Shown here one piece after another: positions 52,663 through 63,667 of a stretch of 64,000 bases of DNA. Location: positions 186,001 to 250,000 of the forward strand of contig CABIWJ010000002.1 of assembly GCA_902362455.1 (NCBI GenBank), written 5' to 3'. The notes beneath the pieces were generated by a model. It searched no databases and was not told where the DNA came from. It saw only the letters and a program-made list of their open reading frames with translations. Each line of letters starts with the position of its first letter. Within the stretch, counting starts at the first letter, position 1. The translations under genes and the position numbers were made by a program. Source of the stretch: Eubacteriaceae bacterium. GTDB taxonomy: Bacteria > Bacillota > Clostridia > Lachnospirales > Lachnospiraceae.

Positions 52663-54132
52663 ATGAAATTTTTACCATCACTTGAAGAAGCGATTGAATT
52701 AAAGAAGTTAGAAGAATATAAGATTGTACCAATAAGCACAGAGATTTTATCAGATATAAAGACACCGATTGAAGTTATGAGATTATTAAAGAATGTAAGC
52801 AGTCATTGCTATATGTTAGAGAGTATAGAGGATAATAGAAACTGGGGAAGATATACATTCTTAGGTTATGAACCAAAGATGGAGATAACCTGTACAAATT
52901 CAAGATTAGTTATAAAAGGAGAAAAGAAATTAGAAGTTCTTACAAGTAACCCGGGACAATACATAAGAGAAATACTTAATGACTATAAGAGCAAGAAATA
53001 TGATTATCTTCCAACATTTACAGGTGGACTGGTAGGATATTTTTCATATGACTATATAAAATACGCAGAACATTCATTAAATCTTGATTCTAAAGATGAA
53101 GAACACTTTAAAGATGTAGATTTAATGTTATTTGATAAGGTAATAGCATTTGATCATTTCAGACAGAAGATAATACTTATACAAAATGTTAAATTAGAAA
53201 ATATCGAAAATGATTATGACAAGGCTGTTAAAGAGTTAGAAAAAATGATTGAACTTATTACAAATTATAAGGCTAAGGAGATACCTAAAGGAAGAAAGAC
53301 TTCAGATTACAGATATCTGTTTGAAGAAGATGAGTATAAAAAAAAGGTTGAAATCACAAAGAATCATATTAAAGAAGGAAATATATTTCAATTAGTTTTA
53401 TCTAATAGAATTGAAGCAGACTATGAAGGAAGCCTTTTTGATACATATAGAACTCTTAGAACACTTAATCCATCACCATATATGTTCTATTTTTCAAGTG
53501 GTGATATAGAAATGGCAGGTGCGTCACCAGAAACACTTGTTAAAGTAACAAACGGTGAAGTCAGAACATTTCCATTAGCGGGAACCAGACCAAGGGGAAA
53601 AGATGATGAAGAAGATAAGAAATTAGAAAAAGAACTTCTTGCTGATGAGAAAGAATTGTCAGAACATAATATGTTAGTCGATTTAGGAAGAAATGATTTA
53701 GGAAAGATTTGTAAATATGGAAGTGTTAAGGTAGAAAAATATATGGAGATACAGAGATATTCACACGTAATGCATATCGGTTCGACAGTATATGGAAAGA
53801 TAAGAGATGATAAAGATACAGTAGATGCGATTGAAGCAGTGTTACCGGCAGGAACATTGTCGGGAGCACCTAAAATCAGAGCATGTAAGATAATAAATAA
53901 ACTTGAGAACAATAAGAGAGGTGTATATGGTGGTGCAATCGGATACCTTGATTTCTCTGGAAATATGGATACATGTATAGCAATCAGACTTGCATTTAAG
54001 AAAAATGGTAAAGTATTCATAAGGTCAGGTGCAGGAATAGTGGCAGACAGTGTTCCGGAAAATGAATTTAAGGAATGTATTAATAAAGCAAAAGCAGTAT
54101 TAACAGCACTTGAAATGGCAGAAAATATTTAA
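52663..54132 (+). CDS. trpE: Anthranilate synthase component I
   Basis: 489 aa from the ATG at 52663 with TGGAGG in front; the longer frame to 52630 has no site. It makes anthranilate from chorismate with ammonia from TrpG. The feedback site for tryptophan reads MLES in the N-terminal part; the chorismate-binding core shows ASPETLVKV, FPLAGTRPRG, AGTLSGAPKIRA and GAIGYLDFSGNMDT. First gene of the operon, under the T-box. Confidence 0.97.
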   Translation: MKFLPSLEEAIELKKLEEYKIVPISTEILSDIKTPIEVMRLLKNVSSHCYMLESIEDNRNWGRYTFLGYEPKMEITCTNSRLVIKGEKKLEVLTSNPGQYIREILNDYKSKKYDYLPTFTGGLVGYFSYDYIKYAEHSLNLDSKDEEHFKDVDLMLFDKVIAFDHFRQKIILIQNVKLENIENDYDKAVKELEKMIELITNYKAKEIPKGRKTSDYRYLFEEDEYKKKVEITKNHIKEGNIFQLVLSNRIEADYEGSLFDTYRTLRTLNPSPYMFYFSSGDIEMAGASPETLVKVTNGEVRTFPLAGTRPRGKDDEEDKKLEKELLADEKELSEHNMLVDLGRNDLGKICKYGSVKVEKYMEIQRYSHVMHIGSTVYGKIRDDKDTVDAIEAVLPAGTLSGAPKIRACKIINKLENNKRGVYGGAIGYLDFSGNMDTCIAIRLAFKKNGKVFIRSGAGIVADSVPENEFKECINKAKAVLTALEMAENI

Positions 54133-54151
54133 GAAATGGAGGAAAAGACAA

Positions 54152-54718
54152 ATGATTTTATTAATTGATAATTATGATAGTTTTTCGTATAACCTGGTTC
54201 AGTTAATTGGTGAAATAAACAGTGACATTAAAGTTATCAGAAATGATGAACTATGTGTTAAAGAAATAGATGAACTACAACCGGAAGCAATCATTATTTC
54301 ACCAGGTCCGGGACGTCCGTCGGAAGCAGGTGTATGCATAGATGTTATAAAAGAACTTGGCAGCAAATATAAGATTCTAGGCGTATGTTTAGGACATCAG
54401 TCAATCTGTGAAGCATTTGGAACAAAAATTATTTATGCTAAACAGCTGATGCATGGTAAACAATCAGAAATTACATTAGACAGTGATTCAAAGATATTCA
54501 AAGGACTTGATAATAAAATAAGAGTAGCCAGATATCATTCACTTGCAGCAGATAAAGGGTCTTTAGGTGATGAATTAAAGATTATTGCGTTGACAGATGA
54601 CGATGAGATTATGGCAGTAGAACATAAGAAATATGATATATATGGTGTACAGTTTCATCCGGAATCAATACTAACACCAGATGGAAGAACGATAATTGAA
54701 AATTTCTTAAATATATAA
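54152..54718 (+). CDS. trpG: Anthranilate synthase component II (glutamine amidotransferase)
   Basis: 188 aa from the ATG at 54152 after GGAGG; the frame extends back into trpE without a site. Class I amidotransferase: DNYDSFSYNLVQ, ISPGPGRPSEAG, nucleophile Cys in GVCLGHQSI, and the HPE of FHPESIL. It feeds ammonia to TrpE. It could also serve PabB, but lies inside the trp operon. Confidence 0.96.
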   Translation: MILLIDNYDSFSYNLVQLIGEINSDIKVIRNDELCVKEIDELQPEAIIISPGPGRPSEAGVCIDVIKELGSKYKILGVCLGHQSICEAFGTKIIYAKQLMHGKQSEITLDSDSKIFKGLDNKIRVARYHSLAADKGSLGDELKIIALTDDDEIMAVEHKKYDIYGVQFHPESILTPDGRTIIENFLNI

Positions 54719-54751
54719 AAATATGTAAGGCATATAGAAAAGAGGTAAATT

Positions 54752-55759
54752 ATGATTAAAGAAGCAATATTAAAATTAGCAAAAAAAGAGGATATAGGAT
54801 ATGATATGGCAATGGAAGTAATGGACGAAATAATGAGTGGAAAAGCTACTGATGTTCAGATAAGTTCATTTCTTACAGCAATGAGTATGAAAGGTGAAAC
54901 AATTGAAGAGATAACAGGCAGTGCTAAAGGTATGAGAGCGCATAGTGTAAAACTATTAGACCATCAGAATGTACTTGAAATTGTGGGAACAGGTGGAGAT
55001 GGTTCTAACTCAATTAACATATCAACAATTGCATCAATTATTGTCTCGGCAGCAGGAGTTAAAGTTGCTAAACATGGTAACAGGGCAGCTTCAAGTAAAT
55101 GTGGTACTGCTGATGTATTAGAAGCCTTAGGAGTAAATATTACTATTTCTCCTGAAAAAAGTACAGAAATACTTGAAAAGATTGGAATCTGCTTCTTGTT
55201 TGCCCAGAGTTACCATGCGTCTATGAAATATGTAGGTCCGGTAAGAAAAGAACTGGGAATCAGAACAATATTTAATATTTTAGGACCTTTAACTAATCCG
55301 GCAGGTGCAAATATGCAGTTGCTTGGTGTATATGATGAAGAACTTGTAGAACCACTTGCAAAAGTATTATTTAATCTTGGTGTAAACAATGCAATGGTAG
55401 TCTATGGTCAGGATAAGATTGATGAGATTTCGATGAGCGCACCTACAACTGTATGTGAGGTGAGAAATGGACATTATACTTCATATGAGATTAAACCTGA
55501 AGATTTTGGTTTCACAAGATGCGATAAGAAAGATATTGAGGGTGGAACTCCACAAGAAAATGCAGCTTATGCATTAGAAATTTTGAAAGGTGCAAAAGGA
55601 CCAAAGACAGATGCTGTACTTATCAATGCCGGAGCTGCCATACATATTGCAAAACCTGATGTTAGTATAAGCGAAGGTATAAAAATTGCAAGAGAAACAT
55701 TAGAGAGTGGAAAGGCATTAAAACAATTAGAAGAATTTGTTAAATTTTCCAATATGTAA
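54752..55759 (+). CDS. trpD: Anthranilate phosphoribosyltransferase
   Basis: 335 aa, stand-alone form. It joins anthranilate and PRPP. Signatures: [38 protein letters not shown], and [20 protein letters not shown]. It follows trpG with AGAGG before the ATG. Spacing of 33 bases and common strand place it in the same transcript. Confidence 0.97.
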   Translation: MIKEAILKLAKKEDIGYDMAMEVMDEIMSGKATDVQISSFLTAMSMKGETIEEITGSAKGMRAHSVKLLDHQNVLEIVGTGGDGSNSINISTIASIIVSAAGVKVAKHGNRAASSKCGTADVLEALGVNITISPEKSTEILEKIGICFLFAQSYHASMKYVGPVRKELGIRTIFNILGPLTNPAGANMQLLGVYDEELVEPLAKVLFNLGVNNAMVVYGQDKIDEISMSAPTTVCEVRNGHYTSYEIKPEDFGFTRCDKKDIEGGTPQENAAYALEILKGAKGPKTDAVLINAGAAIHIAKPDVSISEGIKIARETLESGKALKQLEEFVKFSNM

Positions 55760-55775
55760 AAAGGAATGAACTAAA

Positions 55776-56567
55776 ATGATATTAGATAAGATAGTTGAAA
55801 GCACGAAGATTCGTGTCAATAAAATTTACGAGAATGAAAATGTTAATAAAATCAAGGAAGATGCAATAGAACTCGCAAAGAATGATAAGGATAAATACAG
55901 GTTTGAAAAGTCACTTAAGACAAAACCAATTGCATTTATATGTGAAGTTAAAAAGGCATCTCCATCAAAAGGCATTATAGCAAAAGATTTTCCGTATGTA
56001 GAAATTGCAAAAGAATATGAAGCTTCAGGTGCAAATGCGATTTCTGTGCTTACAGAGCCGGATTACTTTAAAGGAAGTGTGGATTTTCTTAAAGAAATAA
56101 GTAAAAATGTAGATATTCCATTGTTAAGAAAAGATTTTATAATAGATGAGATTCAGATATATGAAGCAAAGGTAATAAGAGCAAGTGCAATATTACTTAT
56201 TTGTGCAATATTAGATGAAGATACATTAAAGAGATATTTTAAAATTGCAGATGACTTAGGAATGTCGGTACTTGTTGAAGCCCATGATGAAGAAGAAATA
56301 CAGAAGGCTATAAGATGTGGAGCAAGAATCATAGGTGTTAATAACAGAAATCTTAAAGACTTTACTGTGGATATTAATAACAGTATTAATCTGCGAAAGT
56401 CAGTTGATGAAGATATTATATTTGTTTCAGAAAGTGGAATTAAAAATTCTAAAGATATAAAGAGACTTGTTGAAAATAATGTTAATGCTGTATTAATAGG
56501 TGAGACATTAATGAAATGCAGTGATAAGGCAGCAATGATTAAAGATTTAAAATCTGAAGTAGTCTGA
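55776..56567 (+). CDS. trpC: Indole-3-glycerol phosphate synthase
   Basis: 263 aa TIM barrel. Conserved stretches: FICEVKKASPSKG (catalytic Lys), LTEPDYFKGS, LLRKDFIIDEIQIYEA, IGVNNRNLKDF and VSESGI. It closes the indole ring from carboxyphenylamino-deoxyribulose phosphate. Single-domain form, with TrpF separate. Confidence 0.97.
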   Translation: MILDKIVESTKIRVNKIYENENVNKIKEDAIELAKNDKDKYRFEKSLKTKPIAFICEVKKASPSKGIIAKDFPYVEIAKEYEASGANAISVLTEPDYFKGSVDFLKEISKNVDIPLLRKDFIIDEIQIYEAKVIRASAILLICAILDEDTLKRYFKIADDLGMSVLVEAHDEEEIQKAIRCGARIIGVNNRNLKDFTVDINNSINLRKSVDEDIIFVSESGIKNSKDIKRLVENNVNAVLIGETLMKCSDKAAMIKDLKSEVV

Positions 56568-56627
56568 CCAGAAATAATCTAAGAAAGAAAAATAAGTTGC
56601 CTTATACATTTAAGAATGGAGAAATAT

Positions 56628-57245
56628 ATGTCTAAGATTAAGATATGTGGATTATCAAGAAAATGTGATATTGATTATGTAAATGAATTAATGCCTGACT
56701 ATATTGGCTTTGTATTTGCAAAGAGCAGACGACAGATTGACAGAAGAAAAGCTGAGAAATTAAGAGAAATGCTTAATGAAAATATACAGACTGTAGGTGT
56801 ATTTGTAAATGAAGACATTAACAAGGTTGCGTATATGGCAAATAATAGTATAATAGATATGATTCAACTTCATGGAAGTGAGGATGAAACATATGTTAAA
56901 AGTCTTAGATATAAGACTGATGCTAAGATTATTAAGGCATTTAAGATTAATTCATATGAAGATATTAAGATGGCTAATGAATCAGATGCAGAGTATATAT
57001 TGCTTGATAATGGTAATGGTGGAACAGGTGAATGCTTTGACTGGAGTTATGTTGATAATATAGACAGGCCGTATTTCTTAGCAGGTGGAATTAACGAAAG
57101 TAATTTAGGAGCAGCGCTTAGGTTACAACCATATGCAATAGATCTTAGCAGTGGCATTGAAACGGATGGTTTTAAGGATTATAATAAGATTAAAAATGTC
57201 ATAAGAACTGTAAGAGGTTCATTGCCTGACCACAATAAATATTAA
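56628..57245 (+). CDS. trpF: Phosphoribosylanthranilate isomerase
   Basis: 205 aa from the ATG at 56628 (GGAG in front); the in-frame ATG at 56616 overlaps that site. TIM barrel with catalytic Cys in KICGL, IGFVFAKSRR, VGVFVNED, IQLHGSE, and phosphate-binding LAGGI. It is the least conserved step of the operon, but motifs and position are clear. Confidence 0.95.
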   Translation: MSKIKICGLSRKCDIDYVNELMPDYIGFVFAKSRRQIDRRKAEKLREMLNENIQTVGVFVNEDINKVAYMANNSIIDMIQLHGSEDETYVKSLRYKTDAKIIKAFKINSYEDIKMANESDAEYILLDNGNGGTGECFDWSYVDNIDRPYFLAGGINESNLGAALRLQPYAIDLSSGIETDGFKDYNKIKNVIRTVRGSLPDHNKY

Positions 57246-57280
57246 ATACCAAACCAAAATGACGGAAAGGATATACAATA

Positions 57281-58480
57281 ATGGAAAACAGTTACTTGAA
57301 AAATGGACGATTCGGAGATTTCGGTGGACAATACATACCGGAAACACTGATGAATGAGATAAAGAAATTAGATGAAGCATATGCTTTTTATAAAAATGAC
57401 AAAGAATTTAATGATGAATTGAATACATTATTAAAAGAATATGCAGGCAGACCATCACTTTTATATTATGCTGAAAAGATGACTAAAGATTTAGGTGGTG
57501 CTAAAATATATATTAAACGAGAAGACTTGAATCATACAGGTTCTCATAAGATTAATAATGTATTAGGTCAGGTCCTTATGGCCAAGAAGATGGGTAAGAC
57601 AAGAGTTATAGCTGAAACAGGAGCAGGTCAGCATGGTGTGGCAACAGCTACAGTAGCAGCACTTCTTGGAATGGAATGCGAAATATTTATGGGAAAGGAA
57701 GATACCGAACGTCAGGCACTTAATGTATACCGTATGGAATTATTAGGAGCTAAAGTGCACGCAGTTACAAGTGGTACAATGACACTTAAAGATGCAGTTA
57801 ATGAAGCATTTAAGGAATGGACAAGACGAGTTGACGATACTCAGTATGTTTTGGGTTCAGTTATGGGACCACATCCATTTCCTATGATAGTAAGGGATTT
57901 TCAAAGTGTAATAAGTAAGGAAGCAAGGGAACAGATATTAGATAAAGAGGGACGTTTACCAGATGCAGTAGTAGCTTGTGTAGGTGGTGGAAGCAATGCA
58001 ATGGGAATGTTCTATAATTTCATAAATGATGAGAATGTAAAGCTTATAGGTTGTGAAGCAGCAGGACGAGGAATTGATACTGATAAACATGCGGCAACAA
58101 TTGCAAAAGGAAGCCTTGGTGTATTTCATGGTATGAAATCGTTATTCTGTCAGAATGATGAGGGACAGATTGCACCTGTATATTCGATATCAGCAGGTCT
58201 TGATTATCCGGGAATAGGTCCAGAACATGCATATCTTAATTCTGTTGGCAGAGCAAAATATGTAAGCATTACTGATGATGAAGCTGTAAATGCATTTGAA
58301 TATATTGCAAGAACAGAAGGAATTATATGTGCGATTGAAAGTGCTCATGCAGTTGCAGAGGTTATTAAATTAGCACCAACAATGAAGAAAGATGAGATAA
58401 TAATAGTATGCCTGTCAGGACGTGGAGATAAAGACGTTGCGGCAATAGCAAGATATAGAGGAGTGGACTTACATGAGTAG
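57281..58480 (+). CDS. trpB: Tryptophan synthase beta chain
   Basis: 399 aa, TrpB1 type. The PLP lysine is in [13 protein letters not shown]; also seen are [29 protein letters not shown], the phosphate cup GGGSNAMG and CLSGRGDKD. It condenses indole with serine. It overlaps trpA by 8 bases, coupling the two subunits. Confidence 0.98.
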   Translation: MENSYLKNGRFGDFGGQYIPETLMNEIKKLDEAYAFYKNDKEFNDELNTLLKEYAGRPSLLYYAEKMTKDLGGAKIYIKREDLNHTGSHKINNVLGQVLMAKKMGKTRVIAETGAGQHGVATATVAALLGMECEIFMGKEDTERQALNVYRMELLGAKVHAVTSGTMTLKDAVNEAFKEWTRRVDDTQYVLGSVMGPHPFPMIVRDFQSVISKEAREQILDKEGRLPDAVVACVGGGSNAMGMFYNFINDENVKLIGCEAAGRGIDTDKHAATIAKGSLGVFHGMKSLFCQNDEGQIAPVYSISAGLDYPGIGPEHAYLNSVGRAKYVSITDDEAVNAFEYIARTEGIICAIESAHAVAEVIKLAPTMKKDEIIIVCLSGRGDKDVAAIARYRGVDLHE

Positions 58481-59255
58481 AATAGAAAATGCATTCAAGA
58501 ATGGTAAAGCATTCATAGGATTTCTTACAGCAGGAGATCCCAGTCTTGATAAAACAGAAGAATTTGTATTAGAAATGGCAAATGCAGGAGCAGACCTAAT
58601 AGAAATAGGCGTACCTTTTTCTGATCCGATAGCTGAGGGTTCAGTAATACAGGAAGCTAATATAAGAGCGCTTAGTGCGGGTTGTACTGTAGAAAAAGTA
58701 TTTGAAACAGTTAAGAAGATAAGAACTAAGACAGATATTCCACTTGTATTTCTTACATATTTAAACCCTGTATTTCATTATGGATATGAGGCATTTATGA
58801 AGAGATGTAATGAATGTGGAGTTGACGGATTAATTATACCTGATATGCCATATGAAGAGAAAGGAGAGATACTTCCTTTTGCAAAATCACACAATATAGA
58901 TATTATATCAATGATTGCACCTACATCAGCTAAACGTATTGAGATGATAGCTAAAGAAGCAACAGGCTTTATATATGTAGTATCTTCAATGGGGGTAACA
59001 GGTGTACGTTCAGAAATTAAGACAGACCTTGAGTCAATAATAAAGGTAATTAAAGAAAGTACAAATACACCTGCAGCGATTGGTTTTGGTATAAGCACAC
59101 CAGAGCAGGCTAAACATTTCTCGGAATTTGCAGATGGTGTAATAGTTGGAAGTGCAATTGTAAAAATTATTGCAGAATATGGTGAAGATGCAACACCACA
59201 TCTTTATGATTATGTCAAATCAATGAAAGAAGCTAATGTGAAAAATACAGATTGA
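58473..59255 (+). CDS. trpA: Tryptophan synthase alpha chain
   Basis: 260 aa TIM barrel. It releases indole from indole-glycerol phosphate for TrpB. Catalytic Glu and Asp are in [16 protein letters not shown]; further [27 protein letters not shown] and GFGIS. The last gene of the operon; no clean T-tract terminator follows, only a larger dyad. Confidence 0.97.
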   Translation: MSRIENAFKNGKAFIGFLTAGDPSLDKTEEFVLEMANAGADLIEIGVPFSDPIAEGSVIQEANIRALSAGCTVEKVFETVKKIRTKTDIPLVFLTYLNPVFHYGYEAFMKRCNECGVDGLIIPDMPYEEKGEILPFAKSHNIDIISMIAPTSAKRIEMIAKEATGFIYVVSSMGVTGVRSEIKTDLESIIKVIKESTNTPAAIGFGISTPEQAKHFSEFADGVIVGSAIVKIIAEYGEDATPHLYDYVKSMKEANVKNTD

Positions 59256-59283
59256 TATCTGATTTTTCATACAGTTATTTATG

Positions 59284-59340
59284 TCGCAGGAATCACAAAT
59301 AGCATCTTTCATAGAGCAAATTCTGAAATTTATCCTGCGA
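59284..59340. repeat. Cruciform-type inverted repeat after trpA
   Basis: TCGCAGGA pairs with TCCTGCGA across ~40 bases, which hold an inner hairpin GCATCT/AGAGC. No T-tract. It may serve as a weak operon end or be a small dispersed element. The remaining spacer to 59520 is AT-rich, with TATAAT at 59464 but no good -35 box. Confidence 0.55.
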
Positions 59341-59520
59341 TTCCTCCGGCGTTTTGCAACTGCAGAATGGAGAATATTATATAGATACGAATATTATATA
59401 GATAATATCTAATAGTTAACAAAAATTTTACTTTTTTATATAGATTAAAATTATGAATTGTAATATAATATGCCTGTCGTTTCGTGTAAAAAAATAATAT
59501 GAATAGATTGGTGTGGAAAT

Positions 59521-61092
59521 ATGAATCAGAAGAAAAGTATTAAAAATATAATTATGCATGGCGGAATTCTTGCAATGGCCGGAATATTTGTAAGAATAAT
59601 TGGTCTTGTATATAGAATTCCTATGGTAAATATAATAGGTGCAGAGGCTAATGGTATATATGGAGCAGCATTTAATGTATATAATATAATGTTAGTTCTG
59701 TCATCATATGGTTTACCTATGGCAGTTTCTAAATTGATTTCGGGACGTTTAGCTAACCACAGATACAGAGATGCCAGAAAGATATTTATTTCATCTGTAA
59801 CAGTATCAATTTGTACGGGTGGAACGGCAGCATTTATTCTATATTTTGGTGCGAACTTTATTGAAAAACATTTCTATTCGGCATATTCAGGAATAGCTCT
59901 TCCTCTAAGAGTACTTGCACCTACAATATTTATAGTTTCGGTATTAGGTGTGTTAAGAGGTTTCTACCAGGGACAGGGTACTACAATTCCAACTGCCATT
60001 TCACAGCTTATTGAACAGATAGTAAATGCGGTTGTAAGTATAGCTGCGGGTGCATTTTTAGTAAAAGCATATAAAGGAACAGCAAAGGTTGATGGTTATG
60101 GTGCAGCAGGTGGTACTATGGGTACAGCCTTTGGTGCATTCTTTGGACTTGCATTCCTATTGATTTTATTTATTGTTTATTATCCTACATTTAAGAGAAA
60201 AGTTAAACGTGACATATATAGTGTTGATGAACCATACAAGAATATATACAAGGATATTATATTTACAATGATTCCAATAATTATTGGTCAGACTTTCTAT
60301 CAGATAAGTGCATTGATAGATGATATATTATATGGAAAATTAATGACTGGTGCAGGTATGACTTCATCAGAGATAAAGACAAGTATCGGCAATTTTAATT
60401 CAAGTTATGTAATACTTACAGGTGTTGTAATGGGAGTAGCATCAGCGATGTCGGCATCATTACTTCCTAGTATTGTTGCATCAAAAGAGAAAAAGGAATA
60501 TTCTACAATACGCGAGAAGATTTCAGCAACAATTGGTGCCAATATGTTCATTGCGATGCCATCATTTGTTGGTCTTGTAGTTCTTGGTAAACCAATGGTT
60601 CAATTATTATTTTCAAGATATGACAGTGATCAGGGTGGAATGATGCTAAAGATTGGTGCAATTGCAGTTGTATTTTATACTGTTTCAACGGTTACAAGTT
60701 CAGCACTTCAGGGCATTGATAAAATGAATATACCTGTAATTCACTCTTGTATATCTCTTATAGTTCATATTGTACTGGTATTTGGTCTGCTTAAGTTCAC
60801 AAATCTTGGAATATATGCAATTGTAATAGGTAATGCAACATTTCCGATTGTTGTACTTGCACTTAATCTGGTAGCTCTTAATAAATATGTTGGATATACG
60901 CAGGAATATATTAAAACATTTCTTATACCAATGATTTGCTCAATATTTATGGGCGTTGTTACGGCACTTACTTATAAAATCTTCAATATTATAAGCGGAC
61001 ATAATATAGTTGCATTATTCTTTGCATTTATAATGGCTGCGATATCTTATTTTGGCTCGATATTTATATGTAAGAAAAAGAAATTATATTAA
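59521..61092 (+). CDS. SpoVB/MurJ-like polysaccharide flippase family protein
   Basis: 523 aa with about 14 membrane segments. It belongs to the MOP superfamily branch with SpoVB, YkvU and related proteins. The N-terminal IIMHGGILAMAGIFVRIIGL and YNIMLVLSSYGLPMAVSKLI are typical. Members move lipid-linked wall or polysaccharide units across the membrane; SpoVB acts in spore cortex formation. Substrate unknown. It stands alone, with promoter elements not clear. Confidence 0.88.
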   Translation: MNQKKSIKNIIMHGGILAMAGIFVRIIGLVYRIPMVNIIGAEANGIYGAAFNVYNIMLVLSSYGLPMAVSKLISGRLANHRYRDARKIFISSVTVSICTGGTAAFILYFGANFIEKHFYSAYSGIALPLRVLAPTIFIVSVLGVLRGFYQGQGTTIPTAISQLIEQIVNAVVSIAAGAFLVKAYKGTAKVDGYGAAGGTMGTAFGAFFGLAFLLILFIVYYPTFKRKVKRDIYSVDEPYKNIYKDIIFTMIPIIIGQTFYQISALIDDILYGKLMTGAGMTSSEIKTSIGNFNSSYVILTGVVMGVASAMSASLLPSIVASKEKKEYSTIREKISATIGANMFIAMPSFVGLVVLGKPMVQLLFSRYDSDQGGMMLKIGAIAVVFYTVSTVTSSALQGIDKMNIPVIHSCISLIVHIVLVFGLLKFTNLGIYAIVIGNATFPIVVLALNLVALNKYVGYTQEYIKTFLIPMICSIFMGVVTALTYKIFNIISGHNIVALFFAFIMAAISYFGSIFICKKKKLY

Positions 61093-61118
61093 CTTGCTTT
61101 TTTTCAGAATTTGAGATA

Positions 61119-61147
61119 CACTATTCAAGGATTTTAAGTGAATAGTG
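61119..61147. other. Hairpin in the leader of the amino acid ABC operon
   Basis: CACTATTCA and TGAATAGTG form a perfect 9-bp stem with an 11-base loop, followed by A rather than T residues, so it is not a terminator on the plus strand. Confidence 0.5.
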
Positions 61148-61258
61148 CAAAAAAAAATATGAAGAAGGAGATGCACTGTCTTATAGCATTATTCTTATTA
61201 GAAGTGAATATGGAATATATTCTGAAATTTTTGTTAAGACAGAGTGCAGATTACAATT

Positions 61259-62041
61259 ATGAAGAAGAAAATAGCATTATTATTAACAGCAGCTACACTT
61301 TCATTATGTGCATGTGGAAGTAGCAGTGTCCCTGCAAACAAGGTTAACAGTATTGATGACTTAGAGGGGAAGAAAATCGGTGTCCAGTTAGGAACAACAG
61401 GTGATATCTATGGTTCTGATGTCAAAGATGCTAAAATGGAAAGATATAACAAAGGTGCAGATGCGGTTCAGGCTCTTAAACAAGGTAAAATTGACTGTGT
61501 AATCATTGATGAGCAGCCGGCTAAAGTATTTGTTGAGAAAAATAGTGATTTAAAGATATTAGAAGAGCCATTTGAAGATGAAGAATATGCAATTTGTATT
61601 GCAAAAGGCAATGACGAGTTAAAAGGTAAAATAAATGATGCATTAAATGAATTAAAGGATAATGGTAAAGTAGATGAAATAGTAGCTAATTTCATCGGCG
61701 AAGATGCAGGAAAGAATCCTTATAAATCTGCAGATGATGTTGAGAGAAATAACGGTAAGTTAAGAATGGCTACTAATGCAGAGTTTCCACCATATGAATA
61801 TGTTGAGGACGGTAAAGTAGTTGGTATTGATGTAGATATAGCACAGGCAATCGCTGATAAACTTGGTATGGAATTAGTTGTTGATAATATTGAATTTGAT
61901 TCAATTATTACAGCAGTTTCAACAGGTAAAGATGATATTGGCGTTGCAGGTATGACAGTTACAGAAGACAGACTTAAGAATATCGACTTTACAGATAGCT
62001 ATACAAAGGCTAAACAGGTTATCATCGTTAGAAAAAAATAA
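61259..62041 (+). CDS. Polar amino acid ABC transporter, substrate-binding lipoprotein
   Basis: 260 aa from the ATG at 61259; a GTG at 61244 is in frame, and neither has a good ribosome site. It has a lipoprotein signal ending LSLCACG (Cys17 or Cys19). Family 3 solute-binding protein (HisJ/GlnH/ArtJ type): IGVQLGTTGD, the domain crossing LRMATNAEFPPYEYVEDGKV and GIDVDIAQAIADKLGM, then IDFTDSYTKAKQVIIV. Ligand among polar amino acids or cystine not readable. Confidence 0.92.
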   Translation: MKKKIALLLTAATLSLCACGSSSVPANKVNSIDDLEGKKIGVQLGTTGDIYGSDVKDAKMERYNKGADAVQALKQGKIDCVIIDEQPAKVFVEKNSDLKILEEPFEDEEYAICIAKGNDELKGKINDALNELKDNGKVDEIVANFIGEDAGKNPYKSADDVERNNGKLRMATNAEFPPYEYVEDGKVVGIDVDIAQAIADKLGMELVVDNIEFDSIITAVSTGKDDIGVAGMTVTEDRLKNIDFTDSYTKAKQVIIVRKK

Positions 62042-62070
62042 TGATTAGAAAGAAATAGGGTTTGATAAAA

Positions 62071-62787
62071 ATGGCTGAATTCAAAAGAAAATTTACTCAA
62101 AATTTTATAGATGACCATAGATACAGATACCTTTTAGATGGTTTAAAGGAAACACTTATTATTGCAGTATGTGCTGTAATTATCGGTATATTGATAGGTT
62201 TTATAGTGGCAATCATCCGTTCAACACACGATAAGAACCATTCTAAGAAAAAAGGTTTTTCAAGATTTATAATTGGATTACTTAACTTTATATGCAAGGT
62301 TTATCTTACAATAATCAGAGGAACACCTGTTTTAGTACAGTTACTTATTTCCTTCTACTGTATTTTTACAGCACCGGATACGAGCAAGACATTTGTTGCC
62401 ATAATGGCATTTGGTATTAACTCAGGTGCATATGTAGCAGAAATCGTACGTTCAGGTATTATGTCAATAGATAATGGTCAGTTTGAAGCAGGAAGAAGCC
62501 TTGGTTTTAACTATATCCAGACGATGGTATTCATAGTTCTCCCACAGGCATTTAAGAATGTTTTACCTGCATTATCTAATGAATTTATTGTATTGTTGAA
62601 AGAGACTTCAGTAGCAGGATATATCGGAATACAGGATCTGACTAAAGGTGGAGATTTTATCAGAAGCCGTACATTTGAACCTTTATTTCCACTTATTGCA
62701 GTAGCGATTATTTATCTTATTATTGTAATGATACTTACAAGTCTTGTATCAAAACTTGAAAGGAGGTTGCGTAATAGTGATCACTAA
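62071..62787 (+). CDS. Polar amino acid ABC transporter permease
   Basis: 238 aa from the ATG at 62071, with AGGG ten bases before it. HisM/GlnP type with the family signature [12 protein letters not shown] in the N-terminal third and EAA loop [20 protein letters not shown]. An insert rich in Lys and His ([10 protein letters not shown]) lies between the first two helices. Its end overlaps the ATPase gene by 11 bases. A single permease gene implies a homodimer. Confidence 0.93.
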   Translation: MAEFKRKFTQNFIDDHRYRYLLDGLKETLIIAVCAVIIGILIGFIVAIIRSTHDKNHSKKKGFSRFIIGLLNFICKVYLTIIRGTPVLVQLLISFYCIFTAPDTSKTFVAIMAFGINSGAYVAEIVRSGIMSIDNGQFEAGRSLGFNYIQTMVFIVLPQAFKNVLPALSNEFIVLLKETSVAGYIGIQDLTKGGDFIRSRTFEPLFPLIAVAIIYLIIVMILTSLVSKLERRLRNSDH

Positions 62788-63520
62788 TGAGAATGTATTA
62801 ATAAAAGTAGACAACCTTAAGAAGAGTTTTGGAGAAGTTGAAGTGTTAAAAGGAATTAGCACAGAAATCAAAAAAGGTGATGTAGTTGTAGTAATCGGAC
62901 CGTCAGGATCTGGTAAATCTACATTCTTAAGAACACTTAATCTGTTAGAAGAACCTACTGATGGAACAATATGTTTTGAAGGAACGGATATTACAGATCC
63001 AAAGGTTAATATAAACGTTCATAGACAGAAGATGGGAATGGTATTTCAGCAATTTAATCTGTTTCCTCATATGACGATTCTAAAGAATATGACAATAGCA
63101 CCTATGAAACTTTTAAAGAAGTCAAAAGAAGAGTCTGAAGCCAAGGCTATGGAATTATTAAAAAAAGTTGGATTAGATGATAGAGCCAACTCATATCCAT
63201 CACAGCTTTCAGGAGGACAGAAACAGAGAATAGCAATTGTACGTGCTTTATGTATGGAACCTGACGTTATGCTTTTCGATGAACCTACATCAGCACTTGA
63301 TCCTGAAATGGTCGGAGAAGTTCTTCAGGTTATGAAGAATTTAGCAGATGATGGAATGACAATGGTTATTGTAACACATGAGATGGGTTTTGCAAGAGAA
63401 GTAGCCAATCGTGTATTATTTATTGACGAGGGTATCATTATGGAAGAAAATGAGCCTAAGGAATTTTTTGATAATCCAAAGAATCCAAGATTAAAAGAAT
63501 TTTTATCAAAGGTATTATAA
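62777..63520 (+). CDS. Polar amino acid ABC transporter ATPase
   Basis: 247 aa from the GTG at 62777, ten bases after AGGAGG; the frame continues upstream in the permease gene. GlnQ/HisP type, all motifs intact: [59 protein letters not shown] and VTHEM. The last gene of the three-gene importer. Confidence 0.95.
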   Translation: MITNENVLIKVDNLKKSFGEVEVLKGISTEIKKGDVVVVIGPSGSGKSTFLRTLNLLEEPTDGTICFEGTDITDPKVNINVHRQKMGMVFQQFNLFPHMTILKNMTIAPMKLLKKSKEESEAKAMELLKKVGLDDRANSYPSQLSGGQKQRIAIVRALCMEPDVMLFDEPTSALDPEMVGEVLQVMKNLADDGMTMVIVTHEMGFAREVANRVLFIDEGIIMEENEPKEFFDNPKNPRLKEFLSKVL

Positions 63521-63531
63521 GTGTGAAATTA

Positions 63532-63561
63532 TTAGGTATGTGTAAATTTACGCATACCTAA
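63532..63561 (+). terminator. Terminator-like hairpin of the amino acid ABC operon
   Basis: TTAGGTATG and CATACCTAA form a 9-bp stem with a 12-base loop, extended by flanking AATTA/TAATTT; T-tract poor. Confidence 0.6.
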
Positions 63562-63667
63562 TTTAGTTGGCGAATATTTATATGAATACAATATAATTAT
63601 ATTTGTAAAACTATTAATAAGACACGTATTTTAGATAATATTTATAGTATGAAGTAAGTGAGAAATT

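Noticed and set aside
61138..61323. 61-codon frame before and across the amino acid binding-protein start
   Set aside because: It overlaps the real signal peptide region out of frame; the AAGGAG inside it lies directly against an ATG with no spacing.
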